From Przewalskia tangutica (lineage: Eukaryota; Streptophyta; Magnoliopsida; Solanales; Solanaceae): a stretch of 64,000 nt of DNA. The stretch is taken from contig CM056723.1 in the NCBI GenBank assembly GCA_029844215.1, forward strand, positions 86,482,790-86,546,789. Reading direction: 5' to 3'. Within the stretch, counting starts at the first letter, position 1, and each line of letters begins with the position of its first letter. Positions 47,401 through 59,995 of the stretch are shown here, in pieces. The translations under genes and the position numbers were made by a program. The notes under the pieces are model-generated. The model did no database searches. It worked only from the letters and a program-made list of their open reading frames with translations, and had not been told where the DNA came from.

Positions 47401-49044
47401 AGACAACACATTCCTTTTATAACCAAGAGACTTATACTTTTAAAACCAAGTATTATATACTTTCAAATCAATTCTCTTAACTTTCAAAATACTTTCAGTC
47501 TCTTAACCTTTAGAAATCCAGTTTCTTAACTTTTAAAACTCAAGTAACTCACACCTTTTAAAACAAGTTACTTCCCTTAAATCATGTCAATTCTTCCTTT
47601 AAGAAATCTAGTTTCATTACCTGAAAATAAGTCTCTCAACCTTTTATGAGTCTAAGGTTCACAGTCTTAAAAATTCATAACGTGAATTCTTTAAGTTAAA
47701 CACATATACCTTATGTGTGTGAGTAGGTTATACTTTTTTATAACGATCTTATTTAAGCAGCCATGATCTAGAAAATATAATACAATTTTGTCTTATCTTA
47801 GCTTCTATGCAGATGGAGAATTCTACTCATTTTAATATTATCAATTGTCATTACATTTTCCTTTATTAACGCTGCAATGGCTTGTTCGATACTTATTCTC
47901 ATTCGTGCCATAAATTAGCCAAGTCAACTTGGCTCCAAAGTACCTCATAACGACTCTTACCAACATCCCCCATAAGACTCGGTAAGGACTTAGGATAACT
48001 TTGACATAACCTTTACATAGAGTAAATCACACACATACCTCTTAACTTCTAAGAGTAGAAGGAAACATGAAATAATACCACATGTATATTCCATACATAG
48101 AATCATGTCAAAGGAAGGAAGAGGTTCACATACCTCGCGACGATTATCGACAAGTAGCAAAATGCTCCAAAGTACTTCAACCTTGATAGTTATTCCATCC
48201 TCCAAGTAGAATACGCTATACTAAGTACTTCAACCTATAATGGCCACAATACGTCCATTAACCTCTTACTTCAAACGTAGAATATTCTAAGTGCTAAGTC
48301 ACTAAATTCTACGGAAAATCGGACAACACCTCCTTTGTTTCTACATACTTTACCACCTTTTTCAAGGCCGAATTCAATAACCAACCACGCCACATTTAAG
48401 GCCCAATCAATGCAATCAACAATAGGGGATTACACGCCTACTAGACGTGTAAAATTCCGCCCCACAAAAGATATCAAACTAATACAAACTACTAGTCCAA
48501 TTCGGACACATTGAGTACAATAACACCAATTCTTATCAAATTTCCATTTCAATCCAAGTTGTTAGCATAACATGATATCAAGTCGCTATCGATTATAACT
48601 ACTATAATCTTCAAGTAAGTAACATGCGACGATTCTAATAAACGACCAAATTGTAATCCAACTTCACATGGCTTAAATGACATTTCAGATTTAAGGCTAC
48701 AATCAATCCATAATACTTATAAAACTTCAACACATAAACTTCATGCTAGCAACATGTAAAGCTAACAACAATATATATAATCTTGTAACACTTTTAAGAG
48801 ACAAGATTATTACCTCAACGAATCTTAATCCAACTCCAAATCCGAAGTCGCTCCTTAGCAACTTAGAGTCTCTTCAAGACACTTCAATCCACTACTTGAG
48901 ACCCTTAGAACAACACCAACAAATTTCCTTCAAACTTCCAAACAAAACCTAGAAAGCAACTAGGTTTCACCTTGCGACTAATACGAAAACTATCTTTTTC
49001 TGAGATTTTTCTATTGAGATACACTTACAATACACTCAAGAACC
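47401..49044 (-). mobile_element. 5' LTR of element A, part 2
   Basis: It continues A's LTR after element B, collinear with 4777-6419. It includes the donor-like site (48133) and the leader hairpin near 48430. It is cut at 49044 by LTR C after GAACC (49040-49044), C's expected target duplication. The rest, including the A 5' end, lies beyond the window. Confidence 0.9.
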
Positions 49045-49849
49045 TGTTACACCCCGTATTTCCAGGGTATGTATGTGAGGACGTACGTACGAGAATACGA
49101 CACAAAAATTGGAAAGAAAGAAAGATGTGATTTTTCGACGGAAAATATTCCGGATTTTGTGAAGGAAAAATGTTCGTTAAAGGGAATTGGATTCCCAGAT
49201 TTGGTATTCGGACTTTTTGGAATTTTTGAGAATTATGGAATTTTATTTCCGGAATTGGTCACGTGGGGCCCACGGGAGGAATTTACGGTTTGTGGGGCCC
49301 ACTTTATTTTCGAATTTTTGGCATTACGGATATTTTCGGAAGATGAAATATTTTGGACGAGTAGGGGGGCGACACATGGCACCCCCATGTGGCTCATTGG
49401 CCGAAAATTAGGGGGACCACATGGACACTTGGACGTTTTTTTTGGGGGACAAGTGGCAAGCCACTTGTCCCATTTTTGTGGTGGACATTTGGTTGGCAAA
49501 TTACCCACACACTTGGACCCAATCTTCACCATACACTTGCCTTGATCTTGGCCATTGATTTATCTATAAATAGACCCTTAAGCTTGCAAGACTTATTCAT
49601 TCCACACTTAGTTATTTCCAAAGCTTGAAAAATTACTCCCTCCCTTCTAGGTGCTCTCGGCCTTGGGCTGATTTGTGGAGCTAAAGTTGTCCAAAAATTC
49701 TTAAAGTTTTAAGTGTTCTTCCTTAGAGTGTTAGGAAGATTGTGTACCAAGAGTTGGAAAATATTTCACACCCCTAGCCTAGAAACCTTACCTTGGCCGA
49801 AACTTGCCATAGTTTGAGCCTAAGTGTTCTTCACTTTTTGGAGTTGGAT
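49045..49849 (+). mobile_element. LTR C, part 1 (U3 side)
   Basis: It starts TGTTACACCCCGTATTTCC in mid-LTR of A. GACACATGGC is at 49371-49380 and a TATA box CTATAAATA at 49564-49572, 519 bp from the start. It is interrupted by D after TGGAT (49845-49849). An open frame at 49069-49545 (158 codons) lies wholly in U3, ends before the TATA box and resembles no protein I know, so it is not called. Confidence 0.85.
49564..49572 (+). promoter_or_regulatory. TATA box of LTR C
   Basis: CTATAAATA follows a GCCATTGATTT word that also precedes the TATA box in B. Confidence 0.55.
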
Positions 49850-50247
49850 TGTTATACCCCGTATTTCCAGAGTATGTACTTAAGGACGTACGTAGAAAAG
49901 TTGGGCTTTAAGTAGGCTTGGCCGAATAATTTTTGTGCACAACACCCGGTTAGAGTCGTTTTTCGACGAAACGTTTTACATAACTTGCGAAGGGAAAATT
50001 CCGGCTATGTCATTTTTAATTTTTGCGGATTTTTCCGAGAGACGAAACATTTTGGACCAACAAGAGGGCGACACTTGGCACCCTCTCATTGGTGGGCTTT
50101 GGCGCAACATGGACGATTTCCTTGACATTTTTGTCAAGTAGGTAGGATATTTTGTGGTAGATGGATAAGGTGCACATGGATGAATCTTGGCCCTACACTT
50201 GCCTTGCACTTGGCATGATCTTGGCCATTGGTTGGCCTTTGCTTGAC

Positions 50248-50256
50248 CTATAAATA
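50248..50256 (+). promoter_or_regulatory. TATA box of LTR D
   Basis: CTATAAATA followed by a C run, at the same depth as in B. Confidence 0.6.
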
Positions 50257-53200
50257 CCCCCCATTTGAATACTTCTTCATCCATTCCTAAACTTTCCTAA
50301 GTCTTGAGAGCTCCCCCCCTTTGTGTGGTGTTCTCGTCCTCCCCCTTGTGAGGCCCCCTTGGCCGAGAGCCCCCCCCTTGGCCGAGTACCCCCCCCTAGT
50401 GGGGTTGGCCGAGGGGTATACACCCCCCCTTTGTGGTGTTGTCTCATATATATACCCCCCCTCTTGGTAGAAATACTCTCAAAAGTATTGTTGTTATACC
50501 CAAATTACCTTAGCCGTATACCTTGTAGTATTCCGAAGATACCTGTATACGTAGAGCCCGGAAATACTACCGTATGTCCTTTTTGTCTCAAACCGAAACC
50601 CTAAGGAAAATCTCCATAGTTGGTTGGAGTATTAAGTAGAGGTCGCGTAGAACTTCTAAGGGTTATTTGGAGCGGGTTGGAGCACCCGTAGTAGGAGTTA
50701 AGTGTTGCTAAGGATCGACATTTTTACTTTGATAATTATGGGCTTATCGAGGTAATTATCTTGTCCCCCTATTGTAATTGGAAATTACATGTTGTAGGAA
50801 TATATAGATGAAGTATACTATATATAGAACTGAACATGGTTTTGCGGCAATGTCTTTGGACTTAAGCCTGAATTTAAAGAAGAGAACTGAACTGTAATTA
50901 CGTAGGACTGTATTACAGTAGACTTGTGTAGTTTGACGGGTAGGGAAGGGCTGCCCAAATTTCCGTAGAATCTTGTATCTAGATTTAATCTACCGAGTAG
51001 TCTAGACTTTGATAGACTTGTATAACCTTTATAGGTTGAATGTTCTGTGAGTAGCATGTGCTACTTGGAAGGTGGACAAGGCTAGCCGGGTTATAGCCGT
51101 GGAGCGATTTGCTAATAGTCGATAATCGTCGCGAGGTATGTGATTCTTCCTATCCTCTTGAGCATGATATTTTAAAAGAATATATATATAGTACGGTGAG
51201 CGACGGCGTGCTAATTGAACGTAGTTGTACGGCAATGTCTTTTGACTTAAGCCCGAATAATAAAGATCTTGAAGTATTTCAAGATAATTAAGAACTGTTT
51301 TTAAAAGAAGAGTAATACTTGGTTTTAAAAGCTTAAGAGTTATACTAGCTTTATGGGAAGTTAGGTATAACGGCTTAAGAGAGATAAAACAAATGATTTA
51401 TTGATTTTAGAAGTTAAGAGACTTAATCTTGTAAGATAAGAGACTTAACGTAAATGAATTATATGAATTTTTGTGTGAAACCTCATTCGTGAGTAATGAG
51501 TACTTGGTTTTTAAAAGGGATAATGTTTCTTGATTTCGGAAATCAGAATGTGTATCGACAAACCATTGCAGCGTTAATAAAGGAAAATATATTGAATAAT
51601 TAAGTATTATTAAAACCAGTAGAAACTCCATCTGCATAGAAGCTAAGATGAGACAAAATGATATTTCCTAGATCATGGCTGCTTAATAAGATTGATTATG
51701 AACAAGAATAACCTACTCACATATAAGGCATATGTTTCTCAGATTGTTTAAAAGAGAATTATATTCTTAAATGAATAAGACTATGAACCACGAAACCTTT
51801 CTAAAATAAGAAACGTGAACATTTGAAATTAGGCAAACTTGAACGTTTGGAAAATAATGTTGTTACTTGATTTTACAAAGGGAAGTGTTTTGGTTTACTT
51901 AAAAAGATAGTCACTCTATTTTATACTACAGTGCTTGTGTGACTTATGTGAAAGAAACGGATCTTTTAAAGAGTTAATGTATGAAGTACTTCGGGGATAG
52001 ATACCCGAACTTGTTAGCATAAAGTACCTTGTGTGAATAACTTGATCGTGTTGGTTTGTGATAGCCTTGTAATACTTTCTTGTTGATTTGATAAGTAAAC
52101 ATGTTAGGATGCTACGTGTGTTAGTGTCTTGTGATTGTTATGAAAGGGGTCATTCTTGTTGTGCTTACGTTGTTAAGCGTTAAGCCCGTTATCTTGTTAT
52201 TGTATCACATACCCTGACTTATTATACAGGGCTTGCCACCCGATGCAGTCTATACGGCTATCACGGTCTCTGAGACTATGCGGCAGCGGTATGCTCGGGA
52301 TTGATCATTCCGGTGTTTAGCTGATCACGGGGATGCCTATGCGGTCTTTGAGGACTATTCGGTCTTTGAGGACTATGCGGGCTGCGGAAGTCGGCGGATC
52401 CGGGGTTAAGCTGCCCCGTCACGCGGTATACCTCGAGCGATCTGTGTGACTATGATTCGAGGAATACCTCATGCGGGTGCATGTGTGACCTATGCGGAGT
52501 CTGCGGTAAGTTCGAGGATAGACGCGCGGTGATCTGCGGGCGAGTGGCGGCCGATCATGTGGTGCGGTCTAGAAAGACCTCGTGATACAATTTATGGAAT
52601 CTTTGGTACTGTGGGTCTTAGTAGTCGGCTATGCCTTCGTACTTACCCCGTACGGTTCTATTGTGATGACTTTGAGGGCGTGAGTCCCTGACTTGACATG
52701 ACTGCTTATTTATTGTGAGCGTAGTTTGGTTATCATACATGTCTCTGCTTTATATAGACTACTATGATTTCATTCTGATGTTATTTTCAGTTTCACATAC
52801 TTGGTACATGTTGTACTGACCTCCTTCGGGGGGTTGCGTTCATGCCGCAGGTAAAGGTACACCAGTCGTTGATCCTCGCTCTTAGGGTCACAGTTCAGCG
52901 TTTGGGAAAGCTCCGTTTCTCAGGAGGCTTATCTTGGTATAGTCCCCTGTCGTTGTAGGTATTTACATTCGGGGTATGGCGGCCACGTCCGTCGTTGTTG
53001 TCATATCATTCGTAAGTGCATGTAATGCTGTTGTGGCGGGGTTGTAATGGGATGTAACTGTTCGGATCTAAGTTTTTATATATACGCTGTCACGACCTGC
53101 CGGGCCCGTGATCGTGCCTTACCGGGACCCTAGTGATACAACATCGAGAAAACCGTGAAATAAAAAAAAACTTAAACATGAAATGAGAGACATGATAGAT

Positions 53201-53703
53201 AAACAGGCCAACCAAAGCGATTGCCTTGATATATACATAAAACCCGACGCTTATCCTTTTTACAAAACCCTTCCCACAACGATTACTCTGGACCTCTAAG
53301 ATTTTTCCACAGAATGACGGACGGGGCCGCCATACCACGAATGTACAAGAGACTACAACTCGTGGAAACCTACCAAAGATAAGCCTCGAAGGAACGGGCT
53401 TTCAACACGCTGAAATGTGATCCTAAGAGCGAGGACCCACGATCGATGTACCTCTACCTGCGGCATGAACGCAGCCCCCCGAAGGAGGTCAGTACAACAG
53501 GTACCAAGTATGTGAAACTGTAAAATACTGTAAATGAAATCATAGCAGTCTATATAAAGCAGGAGACATGTATGATAACCAAACTACAGTATACAACATA
53601 TAACAGTCATATTAAGTCGTGGACTCACGCCTCCAAATCATCACTCGTGCCGTGGAATTCCTTCCTCACCGCCGGCAGTCTATGATATGATATCAACAAG
53701 ACA

Positions 53704-54040
53704 GCAATCCAAATGGGAGCATACCCGTGCGCTACGCATCGTGTCAGTATGTCCAAAGGGAAACAATAAGACAGCATTCCAAATGGAAACATACCCGTGC
53801 GCTACGCATCGTGTCAGTATGCCCAAAGGGAAACAATAAAGCAGCATTCCAAATGGAAACATACCCGTGCGCTACGCATCGTGTCAGTATGCCCAAAGGG
53901 AAACAATAAAGCAGCATTCCAAATGGAAACATACCCGTGCGCTACGCATCGTGTCAGTATGCCCAAAGGGAAACAATAAAGCAGTATCAAAATGGAAGCA
54001 TACCCGTGCGCTACGCATCGTGTCAGTATGTCCAAAGCGA
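53704..54040. repeat. 70-bp minisatellite in E 3' LTR
   Basis: About five units step by 70 bp from 53704, containing CATACCCGTGCGCTACGCAT and CAGTATGCCCAAAGGGAAAC. The matching block in the 5' LTR is at about 59432-59760. Confidence 0.92.
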
Positions 54041-54193
54041 TTAGCAAAAGTAACACAATCAACAGGAACGTACCCGTGGAATTTCTCCGTCACTGCCGGC
54101 ACGTCCAAGTAAGTTCTCAACAAGTCAACCGACCCTCCATCGAGAGGCGCGGTAGTATAGAAACACAATTCTTGCACAACAAAGGCTATCACG

Positions 54194-54290
54194 ACAAGCA
54201 TAGGCAAGTTTCACAACAACAAGCATAGGCAAGTTTCACAACAACAAGCATAGGCAGGTTTCACAACAACAAGCACAGGCAGGTTTCACA
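54194..54290. repeat. 25-bp minisatellite in E 3' LTR
   Basis: About four units of AAGCATAGGCAAGTTTCACA plus ACAAC. The 5' LTR counterpart is near 59898-59995. Confidence 0.88.
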
Positions 54291-56698
54291 ACAACTCAAA
54301 GTACTTTCATTTTATGCCAAGGTCCGGGTTTTAACCCTAAAGTACTACGTACGTTAAATTCCTTTTAAGAGATTCATTCTTTTTATAAGAGTCACCCGAT
54401 ACCCGTAGTATAAAATAGAGTGACTTACATCTTTTAAGTAAACCAAAACAACTTCCATACTTTATGTTTTAAACCATTTTAAGACAACACAATGCCTTTC
54501 TTTTCCCTAAAGTTCCAGTTTGCCTAATTTCAATTACACAAGTCTCTTTTTAGAAAAGTTTCATAGTTCAATGTCTTAATCTCTTTTAAAACAATTGAGT
54601 AACATATGCCATAAAGTAGTAGGTTATCCTTGTTCATAATCAACCTTATTAAGCGACCATGATCTAGAAAATGTAATATCATTTTGTCTCATCTTAGCTT
54701 CTATGCGGATGGAGGTTTCTCTGGTTTTAATAATACTTAATTATTCAATACATTTTCCTTTATTAACGCCGCATGGTTTGTCGATACACATTCGATTTCA
54801 AATCAGTAAAACATTATTCCTTTCAAAAACCAAGTACTCATTACTCACGAATGAGGTTTCACACATCTTACAACATTCAAATCAATTTAATTAAGTTAAG
54901 TCCCTTATCTTATAAGATCACGTCTCTTAACTTCTAAGATCAAATAGCCATTCCCTTTTTTTTTTTATCTCTTTTAGACGTTATACCTAACTTTCCATAA
55001 AGCTAGTATAACTCTTAAGTTCTCAAAACGAAGTATTACTCTTCTTTCAAAAAGGGTTTCTTAATGAAAGACTTCAAGTTCTTTATCATCACACATCAAG
55101 TCAGTTATAACTCAAATCAGTTACCTTTTAACAATCACCAGGCTTTTTCTTATCTACATAAAGCTGTTATAACCAACTTCCCATAAAGCCGTTATAACCC
55201 TTTATGTTTTAAACCAATCAAATACTTTTAACACGTACGCGTCACTACTACATAGTTCTGAGACATATCATGCTAGAAAGATAGGAAGAGGTTCACATAC
55301 CTCGCGGCAGTATCGACTAATAGCAAAACGCTCCAAGTACTTCAAACCGTCGGCTACTCCTTAAGCCACGTAGATCGCACCATACGTAGTACTTCAACCT
55401 ATAGAGGCCACAAGGCGCCTATTAACATCTAGAGCTCAATGTAGAACATTCTACAGAAAATTCGGCAGCACCTCCCCCCCCGCAACAACGTAAATCTCCT
55501 CCTCTATCGAGGTCGGCTACCAAGCTTGACGAGGGGTTAACATCTAACCGGGCGTGTACAATTCTACTACACGGTAATGTTACACAAGTCTCATGTCTGA
55601 TCACATGTAATTCTGATTGATTCACTTCTTAAAATTCAGGCTTAAGTCGCAAGACATTGCCGTAAGTATTATTCAGGCTTAAGTCAAAAGACATTGCCGC
55701 ACAACTATGTTCAGTTCTATATATAGTATACTTAACCATATACTCCTACAACATGTAATTTCCAATTACAACAGAAGGTCAAGAATGTTTACCTCGATAA
55801 GCCCAAAATTATCCGAGTTTATAAGTCGATCCTGAGCAAGGTTTAGCTCCTACGCGCGCTCAGACCGCTCCAACCAACCCTTAGAAGTTCTAACCAACTT
55901 CTACTTATAACTTCAACTACGGGTGAAGATTTACTTAGGGTTTCGTTTTAGTGACTGAGGGAAAGTATAATGGTATTTTCTGGGCTTGTATAATTGTAAC
56001 CTTGGGAATACTACAAGGTATTTGGGCCAAGGTATTTGGACATTATAACAATACTAGGAGAGTATTTCTATACCACAACAAGGGGTATTTATACGAGACA
56101 ACTAGGCTAGGGGGGGGTACCCCACGGCTAACCACTATAAAGGGGAGGAAGCTCTCGGCAAAGGGCCTCAAAGGGGAGGGGTGTGGTGGACGAGAGATCA
56201 AGAGGGAGGGAGTGTTTGAGACTTAGGTAGATTGCTCAAGTGAGGATGAAGAAAGTCTTCAACTTAGAGGGGTATTTATAGGTCAAGTGAAGGCCAACCA
56301 ATGGCCAAGATGGTGCCAAGTGCAAGGCAAGTGTAAGGCCAAGATTAAGCCATGTGCAACCTTATCCATCTACCCAAAATATCCTACCAACTCCTTGACC
56401 ACCAATTCAACACAAAAAACGTGCCACACTCCCCATTCTCGTCCGCCAACCATCACCAATTAGAGGGTGACAAGTGTCGCCCTCTCGTTGGTCCAAAATG
56501 TTTCGTCTCTCAGAAAAATCCGCAAAAATTATTAATGACATAGCCGGAATTTTCCCTACGAAAGCTGTGAAAACGTTTCGTCGAAAAACGACTCTAACCG
56601 GGTGTTGTGCACAAAAAGAATTCGGCCAAGCCTAAAGAAGTTCGAAAATTTCTACGTACGTCCCCCACGAACATACTCTGGAAATACGGGGTATAACA

Positions 56699-56733
56699 TT
56701 CTCCCCTCCTTAGAAACATTCGTCCCGAATGTT
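56699..56733 (-). other. PPT and hairpin of element E
   Basis: The tract complement TTCTCCCCTCCTTAG (56699-56713) adjoins the 3' LTR. Inverted repeat AACATTCG/CGAATGTT is at 56715-56733 with a 3-nt spacer. Confidence 0.85.
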
Positions 56734-57735
56734 CCTTCTCAAGACGGATAACGATAGAGTTCTTCTAATAAGTTGCCAACGCCACAACTGGCCACGAAAC
56801 ACCCGCGTAAATACTTACATCCAAGTCCACGAGGAAACACCTCTAACATCACAGACTTTTGTCACTTTGCCGCGAGGTTCTAGTGTCACTCCGGCGACCC
56901 AACAAATTGTACCGGACTGCATACGATTCCTGAGGTCTAAAATATACATCCTTCGCACCTTCTCCCTTCACAAGAAATGATCATATCTATGCTCGCAATA
57001 CATGCTCGCCTCTACCCTTACTCGTCGTACTCTTCTCGAACACTTGAACTCTTCTAGTATACGTACCATACTTCAGTTTCCAAAACTTTGGAGTTACTAC
57101 CTCCAAACTTGATCATCTTACTAGCCTCGATCTCCTCTAAGGCCATTCTCGGCCTTCACGAACTGATTCTGGTCGAACGTATCCACGAACTCATACGATG
57201 GTCATCTAAACTTGGGCCTAGCACCCTCGTGACCCTGCCACCTGGCGGGACCACCCAGAGCTGACCCCACCTCGAAACAGGCCGCGGGTTGGCCCGAAAC
57301 ATGGCCCCAACCCGACCCACTATCGCGCCAACTCTTGCTTCTCGACTCGGAACAATCTAGCTAAAACACATCATGAAAGCTACCACTTTCATTTACCCAA
57401 CCCAGGGACTTATCACACAATTCATTCTAGGCATAAAAATGCACTCTGACAAGGATCACTCGCAAAATCTTGTACTCAAGACGGCCTTACATCTAAGGTC
57501 TCAACTGTAATATTCTAGGGTTCATCATTTCCTCACCCTCAAGCTTACCCTTCTTCACTAACCAGATTAAAAAAAATCACATCTTAGCACAACGCTATCC
57601 GAACATAACACTAAACTTCTCACTTTACTATTCAAGGTATCCCTACCTCTGGGGTACTATCACTTTACAACTCTAGCAATAAAGGGAAAACATATACGCT
57701 AGGGTAAAATCTGAATCTAACAATGCACGTATGAT
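56734..57735 (-). other. Noncoding tail of element E internal region
   Basis: About 1 kb between gag and PPT has no pol motif and no long frame. It aligns in parts with the tails of the array units and, in complement, of B. Confidence 0.65.
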
Positions 57736-58590
57736 TCAAAAGAATCGAAAAATACACCGACCCCGTGCGATGTCGCCTCACAATCCTCGATGGTCGCGTC
57801 ATCTATGCGGTTCGAAGGACCGCCAGAACTATAGACTCCACCCTGACCTCTACCACGGCTGGCTAACATCGAACACCACCGCTCGGGAACGTGGTGTGGA
57901 GGAAAGGGAACCAACCATCGGCCTCACAGACTGAGCCACCTCACCGGTGCCCCTTCTAAAAGGACATATCCTCAGTATATGGCCCGGACGACCACAATAA
58001 CAAACACCTGTGCCAAGACGGCATTTCCCCAAATGACGCTTACAACAATGGAAACACTGAGGAATAAGTGGCCTCGACTGAGAAAATCCCCTGCTCCTAT
58101 GAGAACCTCGACCCCTGGAGCTCGGACCGGCTCCTAAATACCTTGTGGGATCAAATCTCCCACCTGTGAGCTGCGGGGGTATGTACTGGGTAGGCGGGGA
58201 CGAATATCTCACTCGCTGCTGAGGCAGCTCATCCAAAAACTCACCGGGATAACCAACTGGTCTAGCCCTCTTACGCAGATCTCCGCGTTGGCCCTCTACT
58301 CTCTGTACACCTGTCTGTACTGGCCGAATAACCTCCTGCTGAGGAAACTGTAGCACTGCTATCTTGGTCAATAACATAATGGCTTCCTTCATGACCCTAA
58401 AGTCTTCCCCTAACTGAGAAACTGTAGGCTCTGGTGCTGTGGTCTCAAAACCTGGCGCAGAAGAACTCGCCGACTGTGGTACATCATCTGGTATACCCTG
58501 GACACAAGCCTTATCAACTCTCGGAGTCTGACTAGTAGTTCCTGCTACTCCTTTGCCCTTCTGGGCGGCTGTTGCCTTGCGCGGAGGCAT
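57736..58590 (-). pseudogene. Element E gag, longest gag frame in the window
   Basis: From the homologous start at 58590 a frame of 246 codons runs to 57850. Residues 1-17 are MPPRKATAAQKGKGVAG. Residues 62-81 are a predicted helix, DFRVMKEAIMLLTKIAVLQF. Residues 106-125 form the basic linker RKRARPVGYPGEFLDELPQQ. Residues 179-190 are the short knuckle CFHCCKRHLGKC, and a second knuckle has Cys197, Cys199, His204 and Cys209. The second knuckle has CX1C where the array copies have CX2C, so one residue is lost and zinc binding is doubtful. After 57850 the frame is shifted relative to the array tail (SASRGRGQGG equivalent at 57914-57717). The usual capsid core between the helix and the linker is absent, so the protein could not build a particle alone. 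It may be an RNA-binding remnant or simply decayed. Confidence 0.78.
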
Positions 58591-58781
58591 AACTGGTAGA
58601 AACGAGATACGTCAGAGGGGTCCAACTTATCACACAGCTCTAAGGCACGATCTCAGAATGAGAAGAAATGGAAACCAATCCTAAATGTCCTGCAGCCTCC
58701 TGATTATAGATGTGGTGCACAACACACCGATAATCAAGACTCTACTAGACACGGTCTGTAGACACTTTCCGAGGACTAACT

Positions 58782-58793
58782 GCTCTGATACCA
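58782..58793 (-). other. Primer-binding site of element E
   Basis: The complement GCTCTGATACCA lies four bases from the 5' LTR, matching initiator methionine tRNA as in A and B. Confidence 0.93.
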
Positions 58794-59431
58794 CTTTTGT
58801 CACGACCCGTTCCGGGCCCGTGACTGGTGCCTTACCCCGGGCACCCTAGTGATACAACATCAGAGAAAACCAGCGGAAATAAAAAAACCTTAAACATGAA
58901 ATGAGAGACATGATAGATAAACAGGCCAACCAAAACAGTTGCCTTCAGTATATATACATAAAAACCCGAACAGTTATCCTTTTTACAAAACCCTTCCCAC
59001 AACAGTGCTACAGACCTCTAAGATTTTTTTTCAACAGCAATGACGGGACAGGGCCCCGCCATACCCCTGAATGTACAAGAGACTACAACTCAGGGAAACC
59101 TACCAAAGATAAGCCTCCGAAGGAACGGAGCTTTCCAACACGCTGAAATGTGATCCTAAGAGCGAGGACCCACGATCGATGTACCTCTACCTGCGGCATG
59201 AACGCAGCCCCCCGAAGGAGGTCAGTACAACAGGTACCAAGTATGTGAAACTGTAAAATACTGTAAATGAAATCATAGCAGTCTATATAAAGCAGGAGAC
59301 ATGTATGATAACCAAACTACGATATCTGACATATAAACAAATCATATTAAGTCGTGGACTCACGCCTCCAAATCATCACTCGTGCGTGGAATTCCTTCTC
59401 ACCGGCGATGCATGATATGATATCAACAAGA

Positions 59432-59760
59432 CACAATCCAAATGGAGCATACGATGCGCTACGCATCGTGTCAGTATGTCCAAAGGGAAACAATAAGACA
59501 GCATTCCAAATGGAAACATACCCGTGCGCTACGCATCGTGTCAGTATGCCCAAAGGGAAACAATAAAGCAGCATTCCAAATGGAAACATACCCGTGCGCT
59601 ACGCATCGTGTCAGTATGCCCAAAGGGAAACAATAAAGCAGCATTCCAAATGGAAACATACCCGTGCGCTACGCATCGTGTCAGTATGCCCAAAGGGAAA
59701 CAATAAAGCAGTATCAAAATGGAAGCATACCCGTGCGCTACGCATCGTGTCAGTATGTCC
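59432..59760. repeat. 70-bp minisatellite in E 5' LTR
   Basis: Same unit as 53704-54040, about five copies; the first is eroded. Confidence 0.92.
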
Positions 59761-59897
59761 AAAGCGATTAGCAAAAAGTAACACAATCAACAGGAACGTA
59801 CCGGCACGTCCAAGTAAGTTCTCAACAAGTCAACCGACCCTCCATCGAGAGGCGCGGTAGTATAGAAACACAATTCTTGCACAACAAAGGCTATCAC

Positions 59898-59995
59898 GAC
59901 AAGCATAGGCAAGTTTCACAACAACAAGCATAGGCAAGTTTCACAACAACAAGCATAGGCAGGTTTCACAACAACAAGCACAAAAGTGTTTCACA
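59898..59995. repeat. 25-bp minisatellite in E 5' LTR
   Basis: Four units like those at 54194-54290; the last is diverged. Confidence 0.85.

Larger units (their letters stand above)
3071..49044 (-). mobile_element. Element A, Ty3/gypsy-type LTR retrotransposon, heavily interrupted
   Basis: A is assembled from five visible pieces: 3' LTR 3071-6909, internal 6910-8476, internal 32876-33078, and 5' LTR 33079-34776 plus 47401-49044. The joins are proved by target duplications of the intruders (TAACT at 8472-8476 and 32871-32875; GTTTT at 34772-34776 and 47396-47400) and by collinearity of the two A LTRs. The last roughly 490 bp of the 5' LTR lie beyond LTR C, outside the window. The internal region totals only about 1.8 kb and has no pol, so A is non-autonomous. 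It is inserted in LTR G. Confidence 0.85.
53088..56698 (-). mobile_element. 3' LTR of element E
   Basis: It begins TGTCACGACCTGCCGGG and ends GGGGTATAACA, followed by the PPT complement. A TATA complement TATTTATAG lies at 56273-56281 and GACAAGTGTC at 56469-56478. It is the same LTR family as B, D and F at its U3 end. Confidence 0.92.

Noticed and set aside
49069..49545. 158-codon frame in U3 of LTR C
   Set aside because: It sits upstream of the TATA box, resembles no known protein, and the related U3 of B, D and E has no matching frame.
53704..54040. Possible CRISPR-like array of regular repeats
   Set aside because: Units are contiguous with no unique spacers, and the setting is a plant LTR with a minisatellite.
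53680..54207. Overlapping 60-107 codon frames on both strands across 53680-54228 and 59347-59860
   Set aside because: They are read-throughs of the 70-bp minisatellite in all frames.
57850..58590. Host CCHC zinc-finger protein gene
   Set aside because: It is bounded by PBS, PPT and LTRs and matches the other gag remnants in N-terminus and linker.
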